DNA of 64,000 nt from CAVOHU01 sp963843385 (GCA_963843385.1 CAWJJY010000007.1:62001-126000), one strand, 5' to 3'; shown: positions 11,532-20,897, numbered from the stretch's first letter. Numbers and translations are program-made. Notes: generated from the sequence alone by a model not told the origin.

Positions 11532-12509
11532 ATGACCATTCCCTCCTCTGCGGCGGCCGGCGCGGACGAGGCATCGGCACCTCTGCCGGTTTCGATCCGG
11601 TCCGTGTCCAAGAGCTACGGCGACCAGAAGGCGCTCGACGGCGTCTCGCTCGACCTCCGCCGCGGAGAATGCCTCGGGCTTCTCGGGCCCAACGGCGCCG
11701 GCAAGACGACGCTCATTCGCAGCATCGTCGGGCGGAGCAGGGCGGACTCCGGCGCGGTCACGGTGCTAGGCTTCGAGCCCGGCACCAGAGAGGCTCGTGC
11801 TGCGGTCGGGTACGTTCCACAGGAACTGGCGCTCTATCCGCTGCTGACGCCGCGAGAGAACCTGAAGTCCTTCGGCAGCTACCAGGGTATGAAAGGCGCC
11901 GCGTTGGAGTCGGCCGTCCGCTGGTGTCTCGAGTGGTCGGCTCTCGCTGATCGTCAGCACGATCCGGTCAAGACCCTCTCGGGCGGCATGAAGCGGCGCC
12001 TGAACATGGCGGCCGGTCTCATCCATCGCCCAGGGGTCGTTCTCATGGATGAGCCGACGGTCGGCGTCGATCCCCAATCCCGGGAACGCATCTACGAGAT
12101 GATCGAGGCGCTCCGCCGCGACGGGGCGTCACTCATCTACACGACGCACTACATGGAAGAGGCTCAACGACTGTGCGACCGGGTCGCCATCATCGATCGC
12201 GGCCGTCTGATTGCGCTCGGGTCTCCGACCGAACTAATCGCCTCCGCCTTCGGCACCCGGCAGCACATCGAGGTCCACTTCCTGCAGGCGCCGTCCCAGG
12301 CCGTGAGGGAGTGGGTCGAATCGAACGGTGGAGCGTGCACTGACGAAACCTCGATTGCCGCGTTCTCCTCCGTCAACGCCGCCGAGGACCTGCCGTCCCT
12401 GCTGAAGGGCCTTCAATCGATCGGCGCCGGCGTGAAAGACATCGCGCTCAAGTCGCCGACGCTGGAGTCCGTGTTTCTCAAGCTGACCGGAAGGGAGCTG
12501 CGCGAGTGA
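11532..12509 (+). CDS. ABC transporter ATP-binding protein (ABC-2 exporter type)
   Basis: A 325-aa ATPase: Walker A GPNGAGKTT (residues 52-60), Q-loop VPQELALYP, signature LSGGMKRRLN (150-158), Walker B VVLMDEPTVG (about 169-178) and H-loop His206 in YTTHYMEEA. The residues from about 235 onward form the C-terminal extension typical of drug/lipid ABC-2 ATPases. It energises export by the permease encoded immediately downstream, whose start overlaps this stop by 4 nt. A TATGAT hexamer at 11473-11478 could be the -10 element of a promoter with a leader of about 50 nt. Confidence 0.92.
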   Translation: MTIPSSAAAGADEASAPLPVSIRSVSKSYGDQKALDGVSLDLRRGECLGLLGPNGAGKTTLIRSIVGRSRADSGAVTVLGFEPGTREARAAVGYVPQELALYPLLTPRENLKSFGSYQGMKGAALESAVRWCLEWSALADRQHDPVKTLSGGMKRRLNMAAGLIHRPGVVLMDEPTVGVDPQSRERIYEMIEALRRDGASLIYTTHYMEEAQRLCDRVAIIDRGRLIALGSPTELIASAFGTRQHIEVHFLQAPSQAVREWVESNGGACTDETSIAAFSSVNAAEDLPSLLKGLQSIGAGVKDIALKSPTLESVFLKLTGRELRE

Positions 12510-13798
12510 TGATTTTCGCCATCGTGCGGACCGCGGTGTACGGCTTGCGCCGCGATCGCGCCTCCCTGCTCCTCTCGTTCGTGCTGCCCATCGCGTTCTT
12601 CTCCATTTTCGCGGTGGTGTTCGGATCGCAGGGCGCGCAGGGCACGCCGCGGGTCTCGGTGCTCATCGTCGACGAAGATCGAAGCGATGTCTCCGAGCGG
12701 CTCGTCGCCGGGCTCGAGGCAGAAACGGCACTCGAAGCCACGACCGACCGCACGGACGGGAAGCGCGGAGCACCGGCTCCGCACGACCGCCAGTCCGCCG
12801 AGTCCGCGGTCAGGAACGGAGATGTGCCGGTCGCCGTGATCATCCCGAAGGGCTTCGGTGCCTCGAAGATGACATTCGGGCCAGCCGGATCGCGGCCCAC
12901 GATCCAGATGCTGAACGACAGCTCCAATGCGGTCGCTCCGCAGATTGTCACCGGGGTCCTGCAGAAAGTCGCGATGTCCTCCATGCCGGACCTGATGGCG
13001 GAGGCTGGCGTGAGGGACATGGCGGCGGCGGCCGGGGGCCTGACCCCGGTCCAGCAGGAGGGCATCGACGCGCAGATCAGCCGACTTCGAGAACTGAGCC
13101 GGCGGCGGCAGTCATCTCCGGGCCAGCGCGGCGGCGACTCCGACGGCGGCCCGATCGCGATTACCGCGAGGGACATCGTCGGCGAGAACAAGAAGAGTCC
13201 GCTCATTTCCTTCTATGCGGCGGGGATCGGCGTCATGTTCATGCTCTTCACCGCGAGCGCCGCCGGCGGCGTACTGCTCGACGAAGCGGAATCGGGAGCG
13301 CTCGATCGGGTACTCGCCTCGCAGGTCTCATTGCCCGTGCTGCTGCTCGGCAAACTCGCCTATCTCGTCATCCTGGGCACCTGTCAGCTGATCGTCATGT
13401 TCGCGTGGGGCGCGCTCGTCTTCAAGCTCGATCTGCTCGGTCATCTCCCGGGCTTCCTCGTGATGACCTTCGTGACCGCGCTTGCGGCCTCCACGCTTGG
13501 ATTGCTCCTCGCTGCGGCCTGTCACACTCGCGCCCAACTTGGCGCCGTCTCGACGCTGGTCATCCTGACCATGTCCGCCCTTGGCGGAAGCATGTTCCCG
13601 CGCTTCCTCATGCCCGCCTCCATTCAGAAGGTCGGCCTCGTCACCTTCAATGCCTGGGCGCTGGACGGCTTCGTCAAGGTCTTCTGGCGCGATGCTCCGC
13701 TGGTCAACCTCTGGCCGCAGGTGGGAGTGCTCCTGCTCGCCGCCGCCGTGTTCTTCTCGATAGCGCGCCGGCTTGCGGGCCGTTGGGAGTATCTCTAG
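12506..13798 (+). CDS. ABC-2 type transporter permease
   Basis: A 430-aa permease of the ABC-2/YhgE-like group. One transmembrane helix near residues 20-40 (LLLSFVLPIAFFSIFAVVF) is followed by an extracytoplasmic domain to about residue 230, then five further helices to the C-terminus, including MFMLFTASAAGGVLLDEAE and the conserved stretch LGGSMFPRFLMP. It forms the export channel with the upstream ATPase; substrate unknown. GTG 12506 or ATG 12509 could both serve as start, since both overlap the ATPase stop. Confidence 0.88.
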   Translation: MMIFAIVRTAVYGLRRDRASLLLSFVLPIAFFSIFAVVFGSQGAQGTPRVSVLIVDEDRSDVSERLVAGLEAETALEATTDRTDGKRGAPAPHDRQSAESAVRNGDVPVAVIIPKGFGASKMTFGPAGSRPTIQMLNDSSNAVAPQIVTGVLQKVAMSSMPDLMAEAGVRDMAAAAGGLTPVQQEGIDAQISRLRELSRRRQSSPGQRGGDSDGGPIAITARDIVGENKKSPLISFYAAGIGVMFMLFTASAAGGVLLDEAESGALDRVLASQVSLPVLLLGKLAYLVILGTCQLIVMFAWGALVFKLDLLGHLPGFLVMTFVTALAASTLGLLLAAACHTRAQLGAVSTLVILTMSALGGSMFPRFLMPASIQKVGLVTFNAWALDGFVKVFWRDAPLVNLWPQVGVLLLAAAVFFSIARRLAGRWEYL

Positions 13799-13935
13799 GT
13801 CGACGGATCGCGACCGCCTTCCGCTGGAGATGCGAGCCATGGATGGTGGTCCTGCCGGGGAGCGTCGTTGCCAAACGGCGCAAATGGCTCGATAGCGTCC
13901 GGGGTCATCTGGGCTGGAACAGTCTCCGAGAGGCG

Positions 13936-14148
13936 ATGCCAGAGGGTCAGCTGCTCTCGTGTCCGTCCTGCGGATCGACGTTGAATGCGCGGGCCGACTC
14001 CGCCGCGACCAGGTGCCAGCACTGCGGCAACACGGTCATCGCGCCGAAGGCGATGCGCCCGCCCCAAGCCTTCGTGCGCCCCGGCGCGCCTTGCGGCCTT
14101 CGTTGCGGGCCCGAGCCCCGAACCGAACGCATCAGGCTCCGGCCCTGA
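13936..14148 (+). CDS. Small zinc-ribbon protein, possibly truncated
   Basis: A 70-aa ORF with GAGAGG upstream of the ATG. It contains one four-cysteine zinc ribbon, CPSC ... CQHC, separated by 16 residues, followed by a Pro/Arg-rich tail ending RIRLRP. A longer version could start at 13843. No enzymatic domain follows, and zinc ribbons of this type usually sit in front of a longer domain, so the gene may have lost its 3' part to a frameshift. It lies between the exporter operon and a frameshifted lipoprotein gene. Confidence 0.45.
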   Translation: MPEGQLLSCPSCGSTLNARADSAATRCQHCGNTVIAPKAMRPPQAFVRPGAPCGLRCGPEPRTERIRLRP

Positions 14149-14214
14149 TGAGACTATCCGGCCCGCGACTGGCGACCTGCGGCCTCGAGTAATCCGGATT
14201 GCGCGGTAGTCGGG

Positions 14215-14988
14215 ATGCTTGCCCTTTGCACGATCGTCGGGGGGCCTGCGCCAAGAAGAACAATCCCACCAGCCCTACCCAAGACGCTCCCCCCAGCCCA
14301 TCGCAGGGCCCGAGCGAAACGGATATAGACGCGATCCTGAGCCGTTCCACGGTGGTCCTCGACTCGGGCCGGGATTGGATCCCCACGGGGCACGACGGGG
14401 ACAATCCCGGTGTCTACCCGGTCAGCTTCGTGGATATCCGGAAGCTGGGGATCGGCCTCGACAGTTCGTACCTGTATGTCAAGGTCACCACGGACGGGCC
14501 GTTCCCGAACGACTTGAGCGACTTCCCGGCATTCGACGGCGATCGGACGAAGGACTTCGCCGTGAACCTGCCGCTCGATACCGACAACAACAGCCACTCC
14601 GGATGCATCAGCGACGGCGGGGCCGAGGCCCTGCTCGGCGTTGGCATCAAGAATGTGGACGGCCACGTTGTGGTGCTCACGGGATACGCCGCGGACCCGT
14701 CCGGCGTCGAGTCGCCCGAAACGGAACGATACCGGACACGAGTGCCCATCGTTCCCCTCCAGTTCGGAGCGAGGGGAAAAGAACTCCCACACCCAGGCCA
14801 TCCCGCTTTCCGCCTTGAGGATCTCGGCCGGCCAGGACATCACACTCAGCATGTGGGCCGAAACCGGGAGCGATCGATACCATCACGGAAACGTCGACGT
14901 CCTCTGCCCTGACGCCCTGAGGAACGACGCGAATCCGATGTCGTGCCCGATCCGATTCAAGGCCGGAGGGGCGCTGACGATCCAGTAG
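14215..14988 (+). CDS. Lipoprotein-like protein of unknown family, with two frameshifts
   Basis: ATG 14215 opens MLALCTIVGG; after one frame change in a run of six G at about 14249-14254 the frame continues as a lipobox-like GACAKKN, giving a plausible lipoprotein signal. The body (DIDAILSRSTVVLDSGRDW, VSFVDIRKLGIGLDSSYLY, FAVNLPLDTDNNS) reads cleanly to about 14770. A second frame change at the run GGGGAAAA then gives NSHTQAIPLSALRISAG and ends GGALTIQ at 14988. The domain is beta-rich with an Asp/Asn-rich DTDNNSHSGC segment that may bind calcium. I do not recognise the family. The two frame breaks at homopolymers suggest either sequence error or a recent pseudogene. Confidence 0.55.
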
Positions 14989-15095
14989 GAAGCCGGCGAC
15001 CCGCTTTTCGAGCGACAACGATCGGCTGAACCGCGCGGCTCGAGACGCTCCTGGCGCCCTGAGCCTGCCGAACGGCGCGGGACGGAGTCGGTCGG

Positions 15096-15143
15096 TCAGT
15101 ACCTGAACGCGAACTGGAGTTTGACGATCGGCTGGATAGAATA
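15096..15143 (-). pseudogene. Relic of the 3' end of a DUF5916-type gene
   Basis: The minus strand encodes YSIQPIVKLQFAFRY followed by TGA. It matches the last residues of the DUF5916 protein encoded at 23293 (SNQLIIKFQYAFRY-stop) at protein and DNA level. Nothing upstream on the minus strand matches, so only the extreme 3' end remains. The relic lies directly before the sugar dehydrogenase gene on the other strand and includes that gene's -10-like TAGAAT. Confidence 0.6.
15137..15142 (+). promoter_or_regulatory. -10-like TAGAAT before PQQ sugar dehydrogenase
   Basis: TAGAAT lies 10 nt upstream of the ATG at 15153, at the edge of the DUF5916 relic. This would give a leader of only a few bases. 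AGGAT just after the box could be a weak ribosome site if transcription starts earlier. No -35 box is evident. Confidence 0.35.
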
Positions 15144-15152
15144 GGATCCATC

Positions 15153-16373
15153 ATGTCCAAGCTCCCCTTCGCGGCGCTGCTCCTGTCGCTCGTGCCAACC
15201 GCCGCAGGCGCGCAGGTCAACGCCGGCGCGCTGCCGGACGACCCCAACCAGCCGTTCACGGTGACGAAGGTCGCGACGTTCAATTTGCCCTGGCGCATCG
15301 CGTTCCTGCCCGACGGACGCATGCTGATCACGGAGAAAGTCGGCCCCGTCTGGCTGGTCGCGCAGAACGGCGACAAGCTGCCGGTCGCGAACGTGCCGGC
15401 CGTGGCGGCGCAGGGCCAGGGCGGGATGCTCGGCGTGTTTTTGGCGCCGGGGTATGCGACCGATCGCTTCGTGTATCTGACTTACGCGGAGCCTGGCGGG
15501 GGCGGGTCGAGCCTGGCGCTCGCGCGCGCGAAGCTGTCCGCCGGCAAGGCCGCGGCGAGCCTGGACGGGCTCGAAGTGCTGTGGCGCCAGATGCCGAAGG
15601 GCCGCGGCGGGCAGTTCGGCGCGCAGATCGCCTTTTCGCCTGACGGCCAGTACCTGTACCTCGCGGTCGGCGAGCGGCAACGCATGACGCCAGCGCAGGA
15701 TCCCGATCAGGCCCTCGGCAAGATTCTGCGGCTTACGCTCGACGGCAAGCCGGCGCCCGGCAATCCGAATGCCGGCAAGACCGGCGCGCCGACGGTTCCG
15801 CTGATCGATCCGCCGCGGGACACGGAGGTCGCCAAGACCGCGGCGGTGGTCAGCACGTACACGTTCCCGGGACCGAATCTCGCGCCGGCGGAAACGTGGG
15901 CCACCGGCTTTCGCACGCCGTACGGCCTGGCGTTCGGGCCAGACGGCCGCCTGTGGGAACTCGAACACGGTCCGAGAGGCGGCGACGAGTTGAATCTCAT
16001 CGAGCCGGGCAGAAACTACGGCTGGCCGCTCACGTCGTACGGCGTGAACTACGACGGCGTACGGATTCCGAGCCCGGACACGCGGCCCGACCTGGCGAAA
16101 CCGGTCATCTACTGGACGCCGGTCATCGCGCCGGGCAATCTCGCCTTCTACAAGGGCGCGAAGTTCCCGCACTGGAACGGCTCCGCGCTCATCAGCGGCC
16201 TCGCGTCGCGGGCGCTCATCCGGGTCACGTTCGACGGCAAGGGCGGCGCCGCGCAGGCCGAGCGCTGGGCAGTCGGCTTCCGTGTGCGCGACGTCGAAGT
16301 TGCGCCCGACGGCGCGATCTGGCTGATTCAGGACTCGAGTGCGGGCGGCCTGTACAGGGTGATTCCGAAGTAG
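15153..16373 (+). CDS. PQQ-dependent soluble aldose sugar dehydrogenase
   Basis: A 406-aa secreted six-bladed propeller of the glucose/sorbosone dehydrogenase family; members oxidise aldose sugars in the periplasm using pyrroloquinoline quinone and calcium. The signal peptide ends at TAAGAQ. Family landmarks are LPWRIAFLPDGRMLITEK, GGMLGVFLAPGY, YLYLAVGERQ, ATGFRTPYGLAFGPDGRLW, ELEHGPRGGDELN (the usual cofactor/calcium segment) and LIEPGRNYGWP. Length matches the family. The gene appears monocistronic, between a frameshifted lipoprotein gene and a vapBC relic. No PQQ biosynthesis gene is in the window. Confidence 0.92.
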   Translation: MSKLPFAALLLSLVPTAAGAQVNAGALPDDPNQPFTVTKVATFNLPWRIAFLPDGRMLITEKVGPVWLVAQNGDKLPVANVPAVAAQGQGGMLGVFLAPGYATDRFVYLTYAEPGGGGSSLALARAKLSAGKAAASLDGLEVLWRQMPKGRGGQFGAQIAFSPDGQYLYLAVGERQRMTPAQDPDQALGKILRLTLDGKPAPGNPNAGKTGAPTVPLIDPPRDTEVAKTAAVVSTYTFPGPNLAPAETWATGFRTPYGLAFGPDGRLWELEHGPRGGDELNLIEPGRNYGWPLTSYGVNYDGVRIPSPDTRPDLAKPVIYWTPVIAPGNLAFYKGAKFPHWNGSALISGLASRALIRVTFDGKGGAAQAERWAVGFRVRDVEVAPDGAIWLIQDSSAGGLYRVIPK

Positions 16374-16388
16374 GCCGATAGGACGGAT

Positions 16389-16412
16389 GAGCAGGAGCGT
16401 CGCGCCCTGCTC
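16389..16412 (+). terminator. Possible hairpin after sugar dehydrogenase
   Basis: A 7-bp perfect inverted repeat, GAGCAGG and CCTGCTC, separated by 10 nt, 15 nt after the stop codon. There is no T-tract, so intrinsic termination is uncertain. Confidence 0.25.
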
Positions 16413-16603
16413 TGAACGGAACGCCCCTGATGCGACACCCGTCCGGGGTCCGGCCGACCCGAGCCCCCCCGGACGCAGCCGACCCGAGAACCCAGGCACA
16501 GGGCAGCTCGGGGCCGGTCTCGCGACGCTGTCAAGCACCGGGCAGGCGCCGAGCTGGCGCTCGTCGGCCGACAACATCGAGCCGCTGGAGGACGGGCTCG
16601 TGA

Positions 16604-16841
16604 ATCGAAGCGACGAACGGGCAGACGGCGTCCGCCGCGGTGATCGAGGACCGCCGGTGACGCTCTATCTGGAAACCAGCAGCCTGGCGAAACTCTACGT
16701 CGCGAAACCCGGAGCGACCGGATCCGAGCGCTCGTCAGCGGGGCCGCAATCGTAGGCACTTCCGCAGTCGCGTACCCCGAGACTCGAGCCGCGCTGGCCG
16801 GCATCGACAGCCGACCTCCCGCTACCTCACTGAACCGCTAA
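16604..16841 (+). pseudogene. Decayed VapBC-type toxin-antitoxin locus
   Basis: The last codons of an antitoxin-like frame (TASAAVIEDRR-stop at 16658-16660) overlap by GTGA the GTG start (16657) of a PIN-domain toxin: VTLYLETSSLAKLYVAKPG, the usual VapC N-terminus with the first acidic residue (Glu, in LETS). A one-base deletion near 16713 shifts the frame; read in the next frame the protein continues SDRIRALVSGAAIVGTSAVA and YPETRAALAG before ending at a TAA (16839-16841). About half of a normal VapC (130-140 aa) remains, including one further acidic residue, and most of the antitoxin is gone. The end overlaps the 3' end of the converging subtilase gene. Confidence 0.65.
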
Positions 16842-19800
16842 CGCACGATGTCGCGGTTCCGAACAGCAGGCTGCTGTTCAGTTCCGCGCAATTCTGCCAG
16901 TTGCCCCGGAACTGGCCCTTTACGGTGTAGGTAATCGTCTTGGTCTCACCGGGCGTCGCCGGCGTCGACGTGACGACCAGCCCTCCGGAACTGCTCGGAA
17001 ACGTCCCGGTGCCGTTGAGGTAGTAGTTGACTCCGCGGTTGCCGAGCGCATTCTCCGCGCCCACAGTCAGATAGCCTCCGTCGCCATTGCCGGTCAGCGT
17101 GCCGTAGCCGAAGCTGATGTCCTGCGCGCCGTTGAGCCCGATCCAGACCTGGAAGCTGTCGGTCCTGGCCGTGCTGAATTCTCTCACGGCGTCCCAATCG
17201 ACCACGACCCACTGGTTGACGCTGTCGGTGAGGATCCCCACGCGGATCGCCCCGCCAGCCGGCGGATTGAGATCGGTCCAGAACGGCGCCAGCACGTTGT
17301 TCGGCCTCGCAGGATTCGGAAGGCTCTGGTTGACGAAACTTATATCGGCGCCCGATCCTCCTCCGACCACCACATAGCCATCGCTGACGATGCCGATCCG
17401 TGTGTACGTCTGGCCGGCATACACGAAAGGCGGGACGGTGAAGTTGGTGATGCTCTCGTCCCCCACGCCCGAGACTGGCGCGATGCCGAACAGCGAGAGC
17501 GGCAGATAGCCGCCTGCCGGCGTGCTCCCGACGGCCATGTCCACTCCAGCCGGCTGCGCGGCGGCCAGCGTGCCGCCGAACGACACGCGGCCGAACCCGC
17601 TGGTGGTCCCCGCAGGACCGGTCGCCGTCAGGAGCCGAAGTTCCCGCGGCAGGACATCGGTCATGTCGATGGTGGCGTCTTCAAACGCGGTGTTGGCCAT
17701 CGAGATCGTGCAGGTGCTCGTCGCCCCTCGCGTGATATCGGTCGGCGAACACGACTTGGACACGGTGGTCAGCCCGTCGTTCCTGACGATGGTGATCGGA
17801 AAGGTGGCGTTCAAGCCTCCACCCGACGTCAGGGTCAGCCGCGCGTGGCGAACCTCACCGATCGGAACAGCGCTGGCGTCCAGCGAGATTGGCAGGTTGG
17901 CCAGTGACATGCCGCGGATCCTCAGCGTCCGAGGCGCCATCACCTTCAGATCGGGTGGCGCGTCGACCGCGATTCGCCATTCGCGCGTCTGCCGGTCCTC
18001 ACTTTTCGGAACGCGCGTGACGCTCACCTGCCCCGGCATCGTCGGCACGAACAAGCTGGGCGTATTGGCCATCGACAGGCTGCCCTGGTAGGTCAGGAAG
18101 TCGGTTGCACTCGCGCTGAAGGTCAGCCCCGGGCGCGAGGCTGTCGACAGGTCCAGCCGGCCGCTTCCCATATCGAATGGAGTGGCCGGTGTGACTCCGT
18201 CTTCCTTCACAACCTGTGTCCACGCGGTGGTCATGAGGGCCGACTTGATCTGCCCCGGTGTCCAGGACGGATGGAGGTCCTTCAGGAGCGCGGCGGCCCC
18301 TGCCACGTGCGGGCTCGACATGGACGTGCCGGCGATGGCCTGGAAGAACTCGCCCTGCGGCCCCGACGCCACGTCGACGTGGTACGGAGTAAGCCCCGCC
18401 AGAATCTGGACGCCGGGTGCCGTGATGTCGGGCTTGCTCACGCCCAGCGTCTGACCGGGCCCTCCTCGGGAACTGAAAGAGGCCATCACGTCGCCAACCG
18501 ACGACACGGCGGCACCCTGGGTCATCGACGCGCGGACATTGGTGTGCGTCGAGACGAAACTGAGCAGCGCCTGACCCTCCGCAAACTGGATATGTGTCGC
18601 TGGCAGGAAGTGGTTGTCGGATTCCTGGTCCGTCACTGCCGCCGACTGGTTGTAAAGGATCATCCCCGCGCCCCCGCCATTCACGACGTTGAGACCCTTT
18701 TCGACGCGGCCATTGCTGCCTCGCTGACAGACAACCACCTTCCCAGTCACGCTCCCCGGCGCGAAGGGGCCGAGGCATAGCGGGTCTGTAGGTGGCACGA
18801 ACACCGGCACGGCCGCGCTGATGCCCCACGTGATGGACGTCCCTATCAGCGTCAGCGTCGCACCGCCGTCCGCCGTCAGCGTCGTCGTGTTCTCGAATGC
18901 ACGGTTCTGGGTGCTGGCCGCGACCGTCGTCACCCATGGCTCGCGGTGGTCCGTTGTGTCTGCTCCAGGCCCGGAGTTGCCCGCCGACGCGGCCACGAAC
19001 ACGCCGGCGTTATAGGCCGAGAGGAAGGCCACCGAGACGGCATCGTCGTATGGATTGCCGCCGCCGCTGATGGAGAAGTTGATGACGTCAACGCCATCCA
19101 GGATGGCCTGCTGGACCGCTGCAGCCGAGTCGCTCTGGAAGCAGCCTGACGCTCCGCAGACCTTGTACATCGCCACGTGGGCCCGCGGCGCGATGCCGGA
19201 GAGGACGCCGCGGTTGAGGCCAAAGATGCTGGCCGCGACGTTGGCATTGCCGGCCGCGGTACTCGACGTGTGCGTGCCGTGACCGTCGTCGTCCAGCGCC
19301 GACGGAAACTCCCCGGGTCCGAGCCCGATCACGGCATCGTAGGTCGCCATGAACCGCCGCGCACCGATGAGCTTGTTGTTACAGGTGAAGGTGACATTGC
19401 CGGGACCCGACCCGAGGTCGCAGACGGTTCCGTGCCAACTCGCCGGTGGCGCGGCGTAGGGCTTCCCGGAAGGGTCCGGGTCGGAAAACGATGGATGTTC
19501 CGGCCAGATGCCGGTGTCGAGCACGCCGACAATGACGCCTTGGCCGGCCTTCTCCTGTCCGCCGAGACGGGTCCATAACTGAGGAGCGCCGAGAAACTGC
19601 GGGCTGTTGTCGGTCTGCACGTGCTCGAGCTCATCCTCAAAGACCGCCGTGACGCCAGGCAGGCGGCGCAGCGCGGCGACCTCGCTCTCGGGAACCCGCA
19701 CCGACACCCCGCCGACGACGATGTTGAGGTTGTGGATGATCCGGGCGTGCGGAGCCGCCACAGCGGCCGCCGACTCGAACTTGCGGCGATGCTCGTCCAG

Positions 19801-20217
19801 GTAGCTGAGGTAGGCCTGCGCCCGGGGCTCCGTCACGTCGAGTCGTGAGGCGCCCGTTGCGGCGGGACTGGTGGCTTCGAGCCCCGAAATTCCGCCCTTA
19901 TAGGTCGCCAGGGCATCGACGTCGAACTTCACAATGACGCTGATGAGTCGTTGGCCGCTCACCAGCTTGCGGGCACCGCTCTTGAGCGTCTGATCCTGGG
20001 AGAGCGGCTTCGCGGTGAACCGCTCCTGCGCGCCCGGAGTGACTTGGAGCATGAGCAACGCAGCGAACACAACGAACACGGACATCCACCCGAGAGCCGG
20101 CCGCCACTTGAACTGGCCGGCCCTTTCGCGCCGCTCATGTCTCCGACCGGGATACAACGACTGCATCGACTCTGCGAAGCTCGCGGGGCGGGCCGGGGCC
20201 TTGTGTACCTCACTCAC
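16822..20217 (-). CDS. Secreted S8 family serine peptidase (subtilase)
   Basis: A 1,131-aa subtilase. GTG 20217 is chosen because AAGGAGGT lies 4 nt upstream; an ATG at 20244 would add nine residues over that ribosome site. An N-terminal cytoplasmic stretch and signal anchor (WMSVFVVFAALLMLQV) precede an I9-like propeptide. The catalytic triad is Asp234 (VGVLDTGIWPEHPSF), His313 (DDDGHGTHTSSTAAG) and Ser632 (AGTSMSSPHVAGAAALL), with oxyanion Asn414 (AASAGNSGPG). A PA domain is inserted between His and Ser (GKVVVCQRGSNGRVEKGLN), as in plant-type subtilases. The last 400 residues are beta-sandwich domains, including an FN3-like segment. It is exported to degrade extracellular protein. Confidence 0.93.
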   Translation of the reverse strand: MSEVHKAPARPASFAESMQSLYPGRRHERRERAGQFKWRPALGWMSVFVVFAALLMLQVTPGAQERFTAKPLSQDQTLKSGARKLVSGQRLISVIVKFDVDALATYKGGISGLEATSPAATGASRLDVTEPRAQAYLSYLDEHRRKFESAAAVAAPHARIIHNLNIVVGGVSVRVPESEVAALRRLPGVTAVFEDELEHVQTDNSPQFLGAPQLWTRLGGQEKAGQGVIVGVLDTGIWPEHPSFSDPDPSGKPYAAPPASWHGTVCDLGSGPGNVTFTCNNKLIGARRFMATYDAVIGLGPGEFPSALDDDGHGTHTSSTAAGNANVAASIFGLNRGVLSGIAPRAHVAMYKVCGASGCFQSDSAAAVQQAILDGVDVINFSISGGGNPYDDAVSVAFLSAYNAGVFVAASAGNSGPGADTTDHREPWVTTVAASTQNRAFENTTTLTADGGATLTLIGTSITWGISAAVPVFVPPTDPLCLGPFAPGSVTGKVVVCQRGSNGRVEKGLNVVNGGGAGMILYNQSAAVTDQESDNHFLPATHIQFAEGQALLSFVSTHTNVRASMTQGAAVSSVGDVMASFSSRGGPGQTLGVSKPDITAPGVQILAGLTPYHVDVASGPQGEFFQAIAGTSMSSPHVAGAAALLKDLHPSWTPGQIKSALMTTAWTQVVKEDGVTPATPFDMGSGRLDLSTASRPGLTFSASATDFLTYQGSLSMANTPSLFVPTMPGQVSVTRVPKSEDRQTREWRIAVDAPPDLKVMAPRTLRIRGMSLANLPISLDASAVPIGEVRHARLTLTSGGGLNATFPITIVRNDGLTTVSKSCSPTDITRGATSTCTISMANTAFEDATIDMTDVLPRELRLLTATGPAGTTSGFGRVSFGGTLAAAQPAGVDMAVGSTPAGGYLPLSLFGIAPVSGVGDESITNFTVPPFVYAGQTYTRIGIVSDGYVVVGGGSGADISFVNQSLPNPARPNNVLAPFWTDLNPPAGGAIRVGILTDSVNQWVVVDWDAVREFSTARTDSFQVWIGLNGAQDISFGYGTLTGNGDGGYLTVGAENALGNRGVNYYLNGTGTFPSSSGGLVVTSTPATPGETKTITYTVKGQFRGNWQNCAELNSSLLFGTATSCVSGSVR

Positions 20218-20329
20218 GGTGACCTCCTTGTGTGACCGGACCATTCAAGTAGGATTGCCGGCGCTGCCGCGCGCTCACGCCATACAGCCGGCGCACCGGA
20301 ACGGCCTACAGGATTCACAGGCACCATGC

Positions 20330-20400
20330 GCGCCAGAAAACAAAACCACTATCGATTGAATAGGCAATTAATAAATAACCGGAGTGAAGCCGCCTTGTCA
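20330..20400 (-). promoter_or_regulatory. AT-rich promoter region of the subtilase gene
   Basis: This stretch (centred on TTATTTATTAATTGCC read on the minus strand) is strikingly AT-rich against its GC-rich surroundings and lies 110-180 nt upstream of the subtilase start. TTGCCT with TTTGTT about 17 nt downstream is a possible sigma-70-like pair; UP-element-like A/T tracts precede it. It is the only clear AT island in the window. Confidence 0.35.
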
Positions 20401-20601
20401 ACGCGCATCTCGCGGACTTCGGAGGATGACGCCGTGGTCGGGGCGCGGCGGGCGGAGGTCGAGTGTTCATTACTCCCTGAAGGCGTCGTCGGGATAGCGG
20501 TAGATTCAACGCTCGCCGACCAGCGTGTCGTACCCGTCCGGCCGCTTCGACATCGACTCGCGAGCGTTCGCCCGCCTCGCGACGAAACGCTCGCCCGCTC
20601 A

Positions 20602-20718
20602 GTCCACGGTCAGACGCAGCGTAGGGCTCTGGTTGGCGGTCAGAATGATCTGGTCCATCGAGCCGTTGTAGGATTCCGAATCACTACTGCGCCTCGCCCC
20701 TGAGCTTGCGCTTTGGTG
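20602..20718 (-). pseudogene. Relic of the middle of a DUF5916-type gene
   Basis: About 115 bases align to 23586-23703 of the DUF5916 gene. Shared blocks include GGTTGGCGGT, GATCTGGTCCA, GAGCCGTTGTAG/GTGCCGTTGTAG and CGCCTCGCCCCTGAGCTTGC. Read as protein it begins SPKRKLRGEA as in the intact gene and then runs into stops and frame changes. It is an isolated fragment with no flanking homology that I can follow. Confidence 0.65.
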
Positions 20719-20897
20719 ACTGGCACGCGAGCGACCGTTGTGAGGTTCAGGGCGCTCGACACGACGCTCCAACGCGACGTCGCGGCCGAGGCGCTACCGG
20801 AGTGCTTGGCGTGCGACGACGAAGCGACGGGGAGTGTTGCCCGGTCATCGACGTCAGCGGCGGAGACCGGGCCTGGAACAACACCGGCGGCCGGGGG

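Larger units (their letters stand above)
20218..20897. other. Intergenic region: AT-rich island plus gene relic
   Basis: About 680 bases without an intact gene. The part next to the subtilase start contains the AT-rich island (20330-20400) described separately. The 20602-20718 segment is a DUF5916 relic. The remainder (20400-20600 and 20720-20890) is GC-rich, with stop codons in all frames at short intervals, and I see no family in it. Confidence 0.5.

Noticed and set aside
14215..14988. Considered as two overlapping small genes
   Set aside because: Both frames join into one continuous beta-rich protein with single-base changes at homopolymer runs, and the downstream part has no ribosome site.
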